31,308 bases of DNA, taken from assembly GCA_943326025.2 (NCBI GenBank), contig CALPRR020000002.1, positions 1-31,308 on the forward strand. The letters are read 5' to 3'. A program made the translations under genes and the position numbers. The notes beneath the pieces were generated by a model. It made no database searches. It was not told where the DNA came from and saw only the letters and a program-made list of their open reading frames with translations. Shown here in pieces: positions 7,169 through 14,524 of the stretch (the first letter of the stretch is position 1; the number at the start of each line of letters is the position of its first letter). Source of the stretch: Candidatus Kuenenia stuttgartensis (GTDB lineage: Bacteria; Bacteroidota; Bacteroidia; Flavobacteriales_D; Crocinitomicaceae).

Positions 7169-7813
7169 TTGGAAGATTTTCTATTAAAAATGCAAAATGA
7201 TCACCGTGATTTTGATCATGGTAAGCTAGAAGGTTTCTTTGGTGAAACGCCTTTTGATCTTTTTCATAAATGGTATCGTGAAGCATTTGAAACTGGACAA
7301 TTAGAGCCAAATGCTTTTGTATTGTCAACTGTTGATGCTCAAAATCGACCAAGTTCTCGTATTTTATATTTAAAAGCGATGGCAGATGAGAATTATGTGT
7401 TTTTCACAAATTACAACAGTCATAAAGGAACCGATATTGCTCAAAATCCAAATGCGTCAATGTTATTTTTCTGGCCTGGAAAAGAACGTCAAATTCGAAT
7501 TGAAGGAACCGTTGAAAAAATAGCAGAAGAAGAAAGTGATGCATATTTTGAAAGTCGTCCAAGAGGTAGTCAAATTGGCGCTTGGGCTTCTGATCAAAGT
7601 GATTTATTGGTTGAACGAGATGATTTAGAAAATCGAGTTGTTGAGTTTGCTGATAAATTTAAAGAATATGTGCCTAGACCACCTCATTGGGGTGGATATA
7701 TGTTAAAACCAAGATTAATAGAGTTTTGGCAAGGCCGACCATCTCGCTTACACGATCGAATTGTTTTTGAATTAGAAAATAATTCGTGGAAAGTTTATAG
7801 AAAAAATCCATAG
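7169..7813 (+). CDS. pdxH: Pyridoxamine/pyridoxine 5'-phosphate oxidase
   Basis: A 214-residue flavoprotein that oxidises pyridoxine or pyridoxamine 5'-phosphate to pyridoxal 5'-phosphate (vitamin B6 synthesis and salvage). Family signatures are clear: 'RPSSRILYLK' (FMN binding), 'NYNSHKGTDIAQNPNASMLFFW', 'SRPRGSQIGAWASDQS' and the C-terminal 'IEFWQGRPSRLHDR', whose Arg residues bind FMN and PLP. Length is normal. The start is TTG at 7169; the N-terminus EDFLLKMQNDHRDF aligns with the equivalent helix of E. coli PdxH, but ATG at 7190 (MQNDHRDF) is possible. The stop codon abuts the ATG of the M16 peptidase gene, so the two are probably cotranscribed. Confidence 0.93.
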   Translation: MEDFLLKMQNDHRDFDHGKLEGFFGETPFDLFHKWYREAFETGQLEPNAFVLSTVDAQNRPSSRILYLKAMADENYVFFTNYNSHKGTDIAQNPNASMLFFWPGKERQIRIEGTVEKIAEEESDAYFESRPRGSQIGAWASDQSDLLVERDDLENRVVEFADKFKEYVPRPPHWGGYMLKPRLIEFWQGRPSRLHDRIVFELENNSWKVYRKNP

Positions 7814-9049
7814 ATGTACGAAATAAAACCGGAAGTTTTTCAATTATCAAACGGAATAAGAGTTGTTTACTTACATGCTTCTTCCCAAGTCGCTCATTTA
7901 GGTGTAACGATTCTTGCAGGTTCTCGATTTGAAGGAGAAAATGAAGAAGGTTTAGCCCATTTTTTGGAACATTGTATTTTCAAAGGAACCAAAAAACGTA
8001 AAGCATTTCATATTCTATCTCGTTTAGATTCTGTTGGAGGCGAATTAAATGCATTCACAGGTAAAGAAGAGATTTGTATTTATGCTTCATTTACTAAGAA
8101 TCACGTTAAAAGAGCTTCTGAGTTATTAGCAGATATTGCTTTGAATTCATCATTTCCTTTAAAAGAAATTCAAAAGGAAAAAGAAATTGTTTTAGATGAA
8201 ATCAATTCTTATTTAGATAGTCCGAGCGATAAGATTTTCGATGATTTTGAAGCTTATTTATTCAAAGGACATACACTTGGAAACAATATTTTAGGGACGA
8301 AAGAAAGTGTTAATAGCTTTACCCATGAAAATTTGTTAGACTATGTTGGTCGCTTTTTTACGGCAAATAATATTGTGATTTCATTTGTAGGAGATATACC
8401 TGTGAAACAAGTGAAAGCAATGTTGGAAGAAGATTTTAAAGCGTGTAAACAACAATCTTATTCAGTTCCAACGAATGATTATACAGGGCAAACACCATTT
8501 AAAATTCGTTCGAAAGAAGCTAATTTTCAAGTTCATTCTGTCATCGGTGGATTAGCGCCAAGTTACAATCAAGAAATGAGACGTGGAATGACCTTGTTGA
8601 CCAATATTTTAGGTGGACCAGCATTGAATTCTCGATTGAACCTTTCAATTCGTGAAAAATACGGTTATTCCTATACGATTGAAGCGAATTATACACCTTA
8701 TGTAGAAACAGGATATTGGTCGGTTTACTTTGGTACAGATCCAAAATATTTGAACAAATCGATTGATTTAGTTTACAAAGAATTGAAGATTTTAAGAGAA
8801 AAGAAATTAGGAACACTTCAATTAAGCGCTGCTAAAGAACAATTAAAAGGACACATGGCTTTAGGATTAGATAATAATTCAGGGTTAATGCTTGGGTTAG
8901 GAAAAAGTCTATTATTGTTTAATCAAATTGATACAATTGAAGAAATTTATTCATCAATCGATAAATTAACTGCTTCAGAATTATTAGAAGTAGCCAATCA
9001 ATATTTCGCAGAAGAAAACATCTCAGAATTAATCTTCGAAATCGAATAA
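7814..9049 (+). CDS. M16-family zinc peptidase (pitrilysin/processing-peptidase type)
   Basis: A 411-residue single-polypeptide M16 peptidase. The inverted zinc motif HxxEH is H49-F-L-E52-H53, followed by the usual 'FKGTKKR'; the distal Glu ligand lies in 'KEKEIVLDEI' near residue 130. The C-terminal half has the M16 regulatory/inactive domain with 'REKYGYSYTIEANY'. Length fits the YmxG/PqqF-like cytosolic branch (about 410-420 residues). No signal peptide is seen. Its ATG directly follows the pdxH stop codon, suggesting translational coupling, though no functional link is known to me. Confidence 0.92.
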   Translation: MYEIKPEVFQLSNGIRVVYLHASSQVAHLGVTILAGSRFEGENEEGLAHFLEHCIFKGTKKRKAFHILSRLDSVGGELNAFTGKEEICIYASFTKNHVKRASELLADIALNSSFPLKEIQKEKEIVLDEINSYLDSPSDKIFDDFEAYLFKGHTLGNNILGTKESVNSFTHENLLDYVGRFFTANNIVISFVGDIPVKQVKAMLEEDFKACKQQSYSVPTNDYTGQTPFKIRSKEANFQVHSVIGGLAPSYNQEMRRGMTLLTNILGGPALNSRLNLSIREKYGYSYTIEANYTPYVETGYWSVYFGTDPKYLNKSIDLVYKELKILREKKLGTLQLSAAKEQLKGHMALGLDNNSGLMLGLGKSLLLFNQIDTIEEIYSSIDKLTASELLEVANQYFAEENISELIFEIE

Positions 9050-9118
9050 GTTTTTAAATTTTTGATTTTAAATGTTTAATTTTAAATTCAAAATAATTAA
9101 TCCAAAATACAAAATCAA
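9050..9118. repeat. AT-rich heptad-periodic inverted repeat
   Basis: Begins immediately after the M16 gene stop codon. In steps of seven: TTTTTAA, ATTTTTG, ATTTTAA, ATGTTTA, ATTTTAA, ATTCAAA, ATAATTA, ATCCAAA, ATACAAA. Almost every unit begins with AT. Left units pair approximately with right units. It fills the gap up to the TerB-DnaJ gene. Confidence 0.7.
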
Positions 9119-9121
9119 GCT

Positions 9122-10000
9122 ATGCCTTTATTCGTTCAGCTCAGATATGGTTTCGGTTTTCATTCTTATCATACTGTTGGTTCAGTCAAAGAAGAGGAAT
9201 TACCTTTAATTTTTCAAATTGCATTTTTTATTCCATTCGTAATAATTGCTTGGTTTGTTTATCGAGCTTATAAAAAATACTATCGTAAATGTTTGAATAA
9301 TGGAGTTTTTATTAAAGACTTAAAAGCTTCTCAAGATACTATAATTGAAGCTTATATCTGTTTAGCAGTTGTAATGATTCAAAGAGAACGAATTGCTTCA
9401 AAAGAGAAAATGCATTTCATTCAAAAGCATATTACAAAATATTTCCCAGGTAATTCATTCGATGTTTACAATAAAATTAAGATGTATTACAAAGAAAATA
9501 TTGTTATTTCATCTGTAACAGATTGGTTAAATTTAAATTCGAAAGACGATTTCAAAAAAAGTAATTTACTTTATTTCTTAGCAGGAATTGCTGCAGTTGA
9601 TGGAGAAATCAAAGCAAATGAATTAGATTTTCTAAAAGAGTTAACGCGTTTGTTCAATCTTTCAGAAAGTGAATTACAAAGCGTATTACATTCTTACAGT
9701 TATTACGAGCAGAAGAAACAACAGGAAGCTCAAGAAAACTATCAAAAACAACAGCAACAACAAAGTTCTTCTCGTCCGACTTATAATTATTCAGCTTCCA
9801 TGTTGGAGAGCTCATTGAAAATTTTAGGCTTGAGCAATGGTGCAACAATAGATGAGGTAAAATCGGCTTATCGTAAACTAGCAAAACTGAATCACCCAGA
9901 TCGATTTATGAATGAAGATCAGGCACATCAAAAAATAGCTCACGAACGTTTTTTGAAGATTCAAGAAGCATATGAATATGTTCTGAAAAGAATGAATTGA
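9122..10000 (+). CDS. TerB-like / DnaJ-domain membrane-anchored co-chaperone (DjlA-like)
   Basis: A 292-residue protein with one transmembrane helix at about 29-47, a TerB-like helical domain in the middle (motif 'LAGIAAVDGEIKANELDFLKEL', the metal-binding-like DGE segment), a Gln-rich linker at about 195-210, and a J domain at about 228-292 with the HPD tripeptide at 258-260. The TerB-plus-DnaJ arrangement is that of DjlA-like proteins, where the J domain stimulates DnaK at the membrane. The J domain is at the cytosolic C-terminus. Downstream, panE has its own promoter box. Family assignment is firm; the client or role here is unknown. Confidence 0.88.
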   Translation: MPLFVQLRYGFGFHSYHTVGSVKEEELPLIFQIAFFIPFVIIAWFVYRAYKKYYRKCLNNGVFIKDLKASQDTIIEAYICLAVVMIQRERIASKEKMHFIQKHITKYFPGNSFDVYNKIKMYYKENIVISSVTDWLNLNSKDDFKKSNLLYFLAGIAAVDGEIKANELDFLKELTRLFNLSESELQSVLHSYSYYEQKKQQEAQENYQKQQQQQSSSRPTYNYSASMLESSLKILGLSNGATIDEVKSAYRKLAKLNHPDRFMNEDQAHQKIAHERFLKIQEAYEYVLKRMN

Positions 10001-10011
10001 TGGAATTTTTC

Positions 10012-10019
10012 TACCTTTG
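10012..10019 (+). promoter_or_regulatory. -7 promoter box (TACCTTTG) of the ketopantoate-reductase gene
   Basis: TACCTTTG fits TAnnTTTG, and transcription would start about 13 nt before the ATG at 10039. The box lies just after the stop codon of the TerB-DnaJ gene. No well-placed -33 TTG. Confidence 0.45.
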
Positions 10020-10038
10020 AAAGGTTCAATAAATCGAA

Positions 10039-10953
10039 ATGCAAAAAAAGAAAATTGTTATCCTTGGTATTGGCGGAGTAGGTGGCTACATTGGTGGTTT
10101 TCTTGCTGATAAATATGCAAATTCAAATGAATATGAAGTTGTTTTTATAGCAAGAGGAGAGCATGCACAAAAAATCAAAGAAAATGGTTTGTCTGTGAAA
10201 ATGGATGACCAAACATTGACCGTGAAACCAGATGTTGTAACGAATGACTTTAGTCAAATTGGTAAAATTGACATTTTGATTTGTGCAACAAAATCTTATG
10301 ATTTATTATATTCTATTCAACAATTTAAAGATTCAATTTCGAATGAAACAATCATTTTACCATTATTGAATGGAGTTGATTCTTTTCAAAAGCTAAAAAC
10401 GTTATTTCCTCAATCTAAGGTGTTGAACGGGTGTGTTTTTATAGTTTCTAAAATTGCAGAACCTGGAGTAATTGAAATCACAGGGTCAAATCACTATGTC
10501 TGTATCGGTTCAAATGATTTACCAATTGAAACTGTAAAGTCTGTTTATGATTTATTTGAGAAAGCCAATTTGAATGTTAGACTTTCTGAAGACATCGATA
10601 AAGCCGTTTGGGAAAAATATATTTTCATTTCAAGTTTAGCTACTTTAACGACTCTGAAAGATAAAACGATAGGTCAGATTTTAGAAAACGAGGAATTAAA
10701 GGAGACTCTAATTCAAATGATGAGCGAAGTCAAGTCCTTAGCAGACGCTCAATACATTCATATCAACGATTCGTTTATTGAGAAAAACATCTCTGCTATG
10801 GAAAAAATGCCTTATGAAACAACTTCCTCAATGCACAGGGACAAAAGAGCTGGTAAGCAAATCGAAATTCAGTCCTTATCCAATTACGTAGTTCAATTAG
10901 GAAAACAACTCAACATAGAAACAAAAACATTCGAACAAACTTTAAATAGTTAA
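10039..10953 (+). CDS. panE: 2-dehydropantoate 2-reductase (ketopantoate reductase family)
   Basis: A 304-residue NAD(P)H-dependent reductase of the ApbA/PanE family, which reduces ketopantoate to pantoate in pantothenate/CoA synthesis. The Rossmann motif is at the N-terminus (VILGIGGVGGYIGG). 'ICATKSYD' and 'LPLLNGVDS' are the conserved cofactor/substrate loops, and 'DKAVWEKYIFISSLATLT' holds the catalytic Lys region of the C-terminal domain, followed by 'SSMHRDKRAGKQIEI', which carries the substrate-binding motif. Family paralogues of other function exist, so the symbol is probable rather than proven. The last codons run into a GTTAAAA heptamer array; the stop TAA lies within its first unit. 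Confidence 0.85.
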   Translation: MQKKKIVILGIGGVGGYIGGFLADKYANSNEYEVVFIARGEHAQKIKENGLSVKMDDQTLTVKPDVVTNDFSQIGKIDILICATKSYDLLYSIQQFKDSISNETIILPLLNGVDSFQKLKTLFPQSKVLNGCVFIVSKIAEPGVIEITGSNHYVCIGSNDLPIETVKSVYDLFEKANLNVRLSEDIDKAVWEKYIFISSLATLTTLKDKTIGQILENEELKETLIQMMSEVKSLADAQYIHINDSFIEKNISAMEKMPYETTSSMHRDKRAGKQIEIQSLSNYVVQLGKQLNIETKTFEQTLNS

Positions 10954-11011
10954 AAGTTAAAAGTTAAAAGTTAAAAGTTAAAAGTTAAAAGTTAAAAGTT
11001 AAAAGTTAAAA
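10949..11011. repeat. Perfect heptamer tandem array, (GTTAAAA)x9
   Basis: Nine perfect, uninterrupted copies of GTTAAAA (63 bp) starting in the penultimate codon of the panE-like gene, whose stop TAA is supplied by the first unit. It lies about 60 bp before deoC. A perfect array of this length is prone to slippage and may vary in copy number; because the stop is in the first copy, changes should not alter the protein. Confidence 0.95.
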
Positions 11012-11071
11012 TCGCTATTAACGATCATTTATCAACTTTCAACTAAATAAGTCAACTGTAAATTAAAAAAT

Positions 11072-11776
11072 ATGCTAGAAAATTCAATACTCCAAAAAAT
11101 AGATTACACACTTTTAGATCATTCAGCAACTGAAAAAGCAATCGTTGATTTATGTTCAAATGCAAAGAAGCTAAATGTTAAATCGGTATGTGTGATGCCA
11201 GAACATGTAGCTATTGCAAAGAGAGAATTAGCGAATTCAGAAGTATTAGTTTGTACCGTTATTTCTTTTCCTGAAGGAACAAATTCACTTGCTAAAAAAG
11301 AACAAGAAACACACGTTGCAATTCGAGATGGGGCTGATGAAATTGACTTGGTAATGGATTATGCAAGAATCGAGAATCAACCATTTTTGAAGAAAGAGTT
11401 AAAAGCAATTGAAACGATAGCTCATGCAAGTCAAAATAAGCTAAAAGAACCGGTTTTAATGAAGGTTATCGTTGAAAGTGGAAGATTAAGTATTGAAGAA
11501 ACGAAGATAGCTACAAAGCTTTGTATTGAAGCCGGAGTTGATTACATCAAAACATCAACAGGTAAAGTTGAAGTAGGGGCAGAGTTGTCAAAAGTGCAAT
11601 CAATGAAATCTGAAATCCTTTCAGCTAAATCAAACTTGAAGATCAAAGCTTCAGGTGGTATTAGAACAATCGAAAACATAAATGAATTTAACGAGCTAGT
11701 AGATCGTTTCGGAATCGGTTTTCAATCAGTAGATCAAATGGCTGAAGGGAAAGATAATTCGAAAGGAGGGTATTAA
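11072..11776 (+). CDS. deoC: Deoxyribose-phosphate aldolase
   Basis: A 234-residue class I aldolase that cleaves 2-deoxyribose 5-phosphate to glyceraldehyde 3-phosphate and acetaldehyde in deoxynucleoside breakdown. The Schiff-base Lys is K160 in 'VDYIKTSTGK', the second active-site Lys is K192 in 'IKASGGIR', and the catalytic Asp is D92 in 'ADEIDLVMDY'. The TIM-barrel is complete. The last codons (KDNSKGGY) run into a dispersed repeat (GGAGGG...CCTCCC), so the C-terminal tail may have been shaped by that insertion. Other deo genes are absent nearby. Confidence 0.93.
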   Translation: MLENSILQKIDYTLLDHSATEKAIVDLCSNAKKLNVKSVCVMPEHVAIAKRELANSEVLVCTVISFPEGTNSLAKKEQETHVAIRDGADEIDLVMDYARIENQPFLKKELKAIETIAHASQNKLKEPVLMKVIVESGRLSIEETKIATKLCIEAGVDYIKTSTGKVEVGAELSKVQSMKSEILSAKSNLKIKASGGIRTIENINEFNELVDRFGIGFQSVDQMAEGKDNSKGGY

Positions 11777-11996
11777 AACTTCCTCCCTTGAGAGCTTGTC
11801 CCGATTTTTTCGGGAGAGGATAGAGGAGGGTGACTGTCGTGAGTTTAATACTGTTCAAATTCACTTCGCAATGAAGATTATCATTGTCACCTCCATTAGT
11901 CTCCTTGCACTAACGTTTAGTCTTCGCAAATATATTTGCTCTCCTCAAGGAGTTAAAGATTATACTTCCCCATTTGAAGGGGGTAGAGGGTGATGA
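11777..11996. repeat. Mosaic of dispersed intergenic repeats
   Basis: No credible gene here. The stretch is a patchwork of GC-richer, partly palindromic pieces unlike the surrounding AT-rich DNA: CTTCCTCCCTTGAGAG at about 11779; a hairpin CCCGA-TTTTT-TCGGG at about 11800-11815; GATAGAGGAGGGTG at 11820; CTCCTCAAGGAG at 11941; and CCCCATTTGAAGGGGG then TAGAGGGTGATG at about 11970-11996. The first and last pieces share the 'TAGAGG(A)GGGTGA' ending and look like two related copies. These resemble repeats that recur between genes in many Bacteroidota genomes (my recollection, not searched). Confidence 0.6.
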
Positions 11997-12027
11997 TTAC
12001 CGAGAACTTAATTCTGTATCTTATCTT

Positions 12028-12237
12028 TTATTTAAATAATTTCAATTCTTTCAACATCTTTCTTAAACGAAAACCTCTTAAAACGGTGTATAAAGAGATT
12101 ATTATTAAAAAGAGAGCTTTTTTGTTTCCTGCAATTCTATCTGATAATAAATCAGTAAATGCAATGAAGCCGATTAAAGAAAGGCAGCATAAAATAATGA
12201 TGATTGATAATGCTATATTAACGATATTGTTGTTCAT
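12028..12237 (-). CDS. Small two-helix membrane protein
   Basis: A 69-residue predicted inner-membrane protein downstream of tonB on the same strand. It has two hydrophobic helices, at about residues 5-28 and 40-56, separated by a short polar loop 'LLSDRIAGNK', and a basic end 'RGFRLRKMLKELK'. The layout (helix, D-R-x-x-G-N-K loop, helix with a small aromatic/Arg motif, basic tail) recalls small uncharacterised membrane proteins found in Flavobacteriia. An overlapping frame on the plus strand is less convincing because its composition is not protein-like. A terminator separates it from tonB, so it may be expressed only by read-through or a weak own promoter. Confidence 0.5.
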   Translation of the reverse strand: MNNNIVNIALSIIIILCCLSLIGFIAFTDLLSDRIAGNKKALFLIIISLYTVLRGFRLRKMLKELKLFK

Positions 12238-12253
12238 CTTTTTTATATTAACT

Positions 12254-12283
12254 AAAAAATCCCCGAATATTTCTAAACGGGGA
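12254..12283 (-). terminator. Rho-independent-type terminator of the exbB-exbD-exbD-tonB operon
   Basis: On the minus strand, about 20 bp after the tonB stop, a GTCCCCG / CGGGGAT stem with a 12-nt AT-rich loop is followed by a run of six T. In plus coordinates the arms are 12261-12265 and 12278-12282. The T-run is only on the minus side, so the element terminates tonB rather than plus-strand transcripts. Confidence 0.75.
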
Positions 12284-12303
12284 CTTTGAATTTATGTATA
12301 CTT

Positions 12304-13164
12304 TTATTGTAAAGTAAAGTTAACTGGTAATGTAAAGTATGAATTTACCGCTTTACCACCGTTTTTACCTGGTTTCCATCTAGGCATAGATCTTACTACT
12401 CTCGTAGCTTCTTTATCACATTCAGGGCAATCAGGAACCCCTCTTTGAATAGAAACTTGACTAATAGAACCATCTTGCGAAACAACGAATTTCAAGTAAC
12501 ACTTACCACTGATTTCATTTTCTATTGCAACTTGTGGATATTTAATGTTCTCAGCTAAATACTTTAACATGTTAGCGTAACCTCCAGGAAACTCTGCAGT
12601 TTCTTCAACGAATGTTTCAATAACTGGAGCTTTTTCTTCGACTACAGCAGGACCTTTAGGCCCCTCTTCTACGAATTCAAAGTTATCGTTACCTTCTACA
12701 TCATCGTTACCAGTTTTAACATCACCTAAGTTATCTTGAATCGGAGGAGTAGTTTCTACTTCTTCATCAACAACAACTGGAGGGATGAATGCAATTGTTT
12801 TCTCTGCTGGTGGAATTTCTTCTTCTGGAGGTGGTGGAGGAGTTTCTTCCTCTTTCGTCTCAGGAGCAATTGTAAATTGCGTTAAATCCATCGGCTCTTC
12901 TTTCACTTCTGGTTCAGGCATTTGTTTAATAAACATATATGTACCATAAGTAATTCCAATTGCACCAATAAAACAAACCAAAATGATAATCATTCTTTTA
13001 TCATAATTTTTACGAATTTGGTATGCGCCATATTCTTTGTTACGATTTTCGAAAACGATTTCATTTCTGTAAGACGAAGTAACATTTTGCCAGTGTCTAG
13101 AAGCTAAAAACTCGTAAAGAGATAAAGCAGCAACAATTGCGATTATAGCATATATTATTCCCAT
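12304..13164 (-). CDS. tonB: TonB energy transducer
   Basis: A 286-residue TonB family protein that couples the proton-driven ExbB-ExbD motor to outer-membrane TonB-dependent transporters. It has two N-terminal hydrophobic segments (about 2-20 and 58-78) separated by the Bacteroidota-type motif 'NEIVFENRNKEYGAYQIRKNY'. A Pro/Glu-rich periplasm-spanning region follows (about 82-180, with PPPPPEEE and several VVxEE stretches). The C-terminal TonB domain is at about 190-286 (EFPGGYANMLKYLAENIKYP, GKCYLKFVVSQDGSI, RWKPGKNGGKAVNSYFTLPVNF). The first hydrophobic segment is extra compared with classic single-helix TonB. It is the last gene of the operon, 1 bp after exbD, followed by a terminator. 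Confidence 0.93.
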   Translation of the reverse strand: MGIIYAIIAIVAALSLYEFLASRHWQNVTSSYRNEIVFENRNKEYGAYQIRKNYDKRMIIILVCFIGAIGITYGTYMFIKQMPEPEVKEEPMDLTQFTIAPETKEEETPPPPPEEEIPPAEKTIAFIPPVVVDEEVETTPPIQDNLGDVKTGNDDVEGNDNFEFVEEGPKGPAVVEEKAPVIETFVEETAEFPGGYANMLKYLAENIKYPQVAIENEISGKCYLKFVVSQDGSISQVSIQRGVPDCPECDKEATRVVRSMPRWKPGKNGGKAVNSYFTLPVNFTLQ

Positions 13165-13165
13165 T

Positions 13166-13807
13166 TTATTTGTCTTTAGCGTTTATTAAATCTTCTTCAC
13201 TTTTCAATAAATCTACTGGAGCCATAACACCAATGTCATTAATTTTAAGTTCATCAATTAAGTCAATGAAATTTCGACAAGTTGCTTTATCATTTGTTTT
13301 AATTAAAACTTTCAAGGCATCTTTGTTTCCTTTTGCTTTACTTAATTCTTCTTTCATTTGGTCATCTGTAATTTTCCCAGCTTTAAGATCACCTAATAAA
13401 GGCACTTTTCTGTTCAATACATATGAATTTTTTTCAATCAATAACTTTCTTACACCATCAGCACTAAAATCAGTTTCTTTTAATGTTGTAGCAGGCATAC
13501 CATCTGTTGGTTCTTTTTTAAAAGCGCCCTCATAATAGTATATTTTATCTTTCGATAATAAGAAAGTTATGGCATTGTTAACTTTAGCTTTATCTGGATC
13601 AATAACATCATCTGGCTTTGGTTTTGCCGGATAAGTCAAAGACATAACCTTAGGATCACTAAAAGTAGAAGTCAAAACGAAGAAAGTTAACAAAAGAAAA
13701 GCTAAATCCACCAAAGGTGTCATATCCACATGCGTGGAGCTTTTCTTTGCTCTTTTCTTGCCTTTTTTATCGTGGCCACCGCCACCACTATCATCTATTT
13801 GAGCCAT
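13166..13807 (-). CDS. exbD: ExbD/TolR-family biopolymer transporter (second copy)
   Basis: A 213-residue single-pass protein. After a basic cytosolic N-terminus rich in Lys and Gly, residues about 26-48 hold the transmembrane helix in 'VDMTPLVDLAFLLLTFFVLT', with the conserved Asp that carries protons. The periplasmic part is longer than in E. coli ExbD (about 140 residues) and contains an inserted segment (about 85-155) before the final TolR-like domain 'LIDELKINDIGVMAPVDLL'. It probably forms a heterodimer with the adjacent paralogue. It lies 11 bp after the upstream exbD and 1 bp before tonB. Confidence 0.92.
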   Translation of the reverse strand: MAQIDDSGGGGHDKKGKKRAKKSSTHVDMTPLVDLAFLLLTFFVLTSTFSDPKVMSLTYPAKPKPDDVIDPDKAKVNNAITFLLSKDKIYYYEGAFKKEPTDGMPATTLKETDFSADGVRKLLIEKNSYVLNRKVPLLGDLKAGKITDDQMKEELSKAKGNKDALKVLIKTNDKATCRNFIDLIDELKINDIGVMAPVDLLKSEEDLINAKDK

Positions 13808-13818
13808 GTTTCTTTATA

Positions 13819-14484
13819 TTATTTTTCACCTTTCATTTGAAGTGAAGTAACAAAGTTTAAGTTTGTTAATTCTAAATCTCTAAAAGTTTCGATAACATCC
13901 TTCGCTTGTAAATACAACGCTTCGTTATCTGCTTTTAGTATGAATTTTGGTTTATAATCACTTACTTGAATCTCCGGATTTTTTTCAAAATCTTTGTCAT
14001 ACATGTCTTTACCTACAGTTAAACCTCTTTTGTTACTGAAATCAATCCAGCTTTTCAATTGGTTGTTTGTAGAATCTGTTGGAATTCCAATTCCGATGTA
14101 TTTATTTCGATCAGATTCTTTAGCATCTAAGTAACCAGGTAAGTTTTTAATTTCACACCCTATACTTGGAATTTTTAAATATGATTCCATTTGTTGATTC
14201 GTTAATTGAAACTTGTATTGTTTTTGCATATCTGCCAATACAGCTGTTTTTAACTCAACACTATTCATCGAAAAGAATTTTCTTCCGTTTTTGTCAACAG
14301 TTACCACTATATAGTTTTTTGGAAATTCTTTATCCTCAACAGAGTAAGGAGTATCAATTTCCACAATATCAGCAACTCTAGTTTTTGCAGACAACATAAA
14401 GAAAGTAACCAACAAGAAAGCTAAATCCACCATTGGTGTCATGTCAATCGACGGAGAGCTTTTTGGTATTTTTATCTTAGGCAT
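13819..14484 (-). CDS. exbD: ExbD/TolR-family biopolymer transporter (first copy)
   Basis: A 221-residue single-pass ExbD paralogue. The transmembrane helix follows the short N-terminus as 'IDMTPMVDLAFLLVTFFMLS', with the proton-carrying Asp. The large periplasmic region again has an insert (about 65-150) compared with Proteobacterial ExbD, then ends in a TolR-like fold (FILKADNEALYLQAKDVIETFRDLELTNLNFVT). Two ExbD copies in tandem are usual for Bacteroidota TonB operons; the copies differ outside the helix. It lies 40 bp after exbB. Confidence 0.92.
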   Translation of the reverse strand: MPKIKIPKSSPSIDMTPMVDLAFLLVTFFMLSAKTRVADIVEIDTPYSVEDKEFPKNYIVVTVDKNGRKFFSMNSVELKTAVLADMQKQYKFQLTNQQMESYLKIPSIGCEIKNLPGYLDAKESDRNKYIGIGIPTDSTNNQLKSWIDFSNKRGLTVGKDMYDKDFEKNPEIQVSDYKPKFILKADNEALYLQAKDVIETFRDLELTNLNFVTSLQMKGEK

Positions 14485-14524
14485 TTTTTACTTTTTAAAA
14501 TTATTAATTATTGCCCGATCTTTC

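Noticed and set aside
10949..11011. CRISPR-like array
   Set aside because: Units are 7 bp, contiguous and without spacers; this is a simple tandem repeat.
11796..11993. 65-codon plus-strand open frame after deoC
   Set aside because: It is a translation of dispersed-repeat DNA ('SRFFRERIEEG', 'SPFEGGRG') with no protein-like features.
11990..12289. 99-codon plus-strand open frame opposite the small membrane protein
   Set aside because: Composition is rich in Lys/Ile/Asn without domain logic; the minus-strand frame gives two clean membrane helices and a sensible loop.
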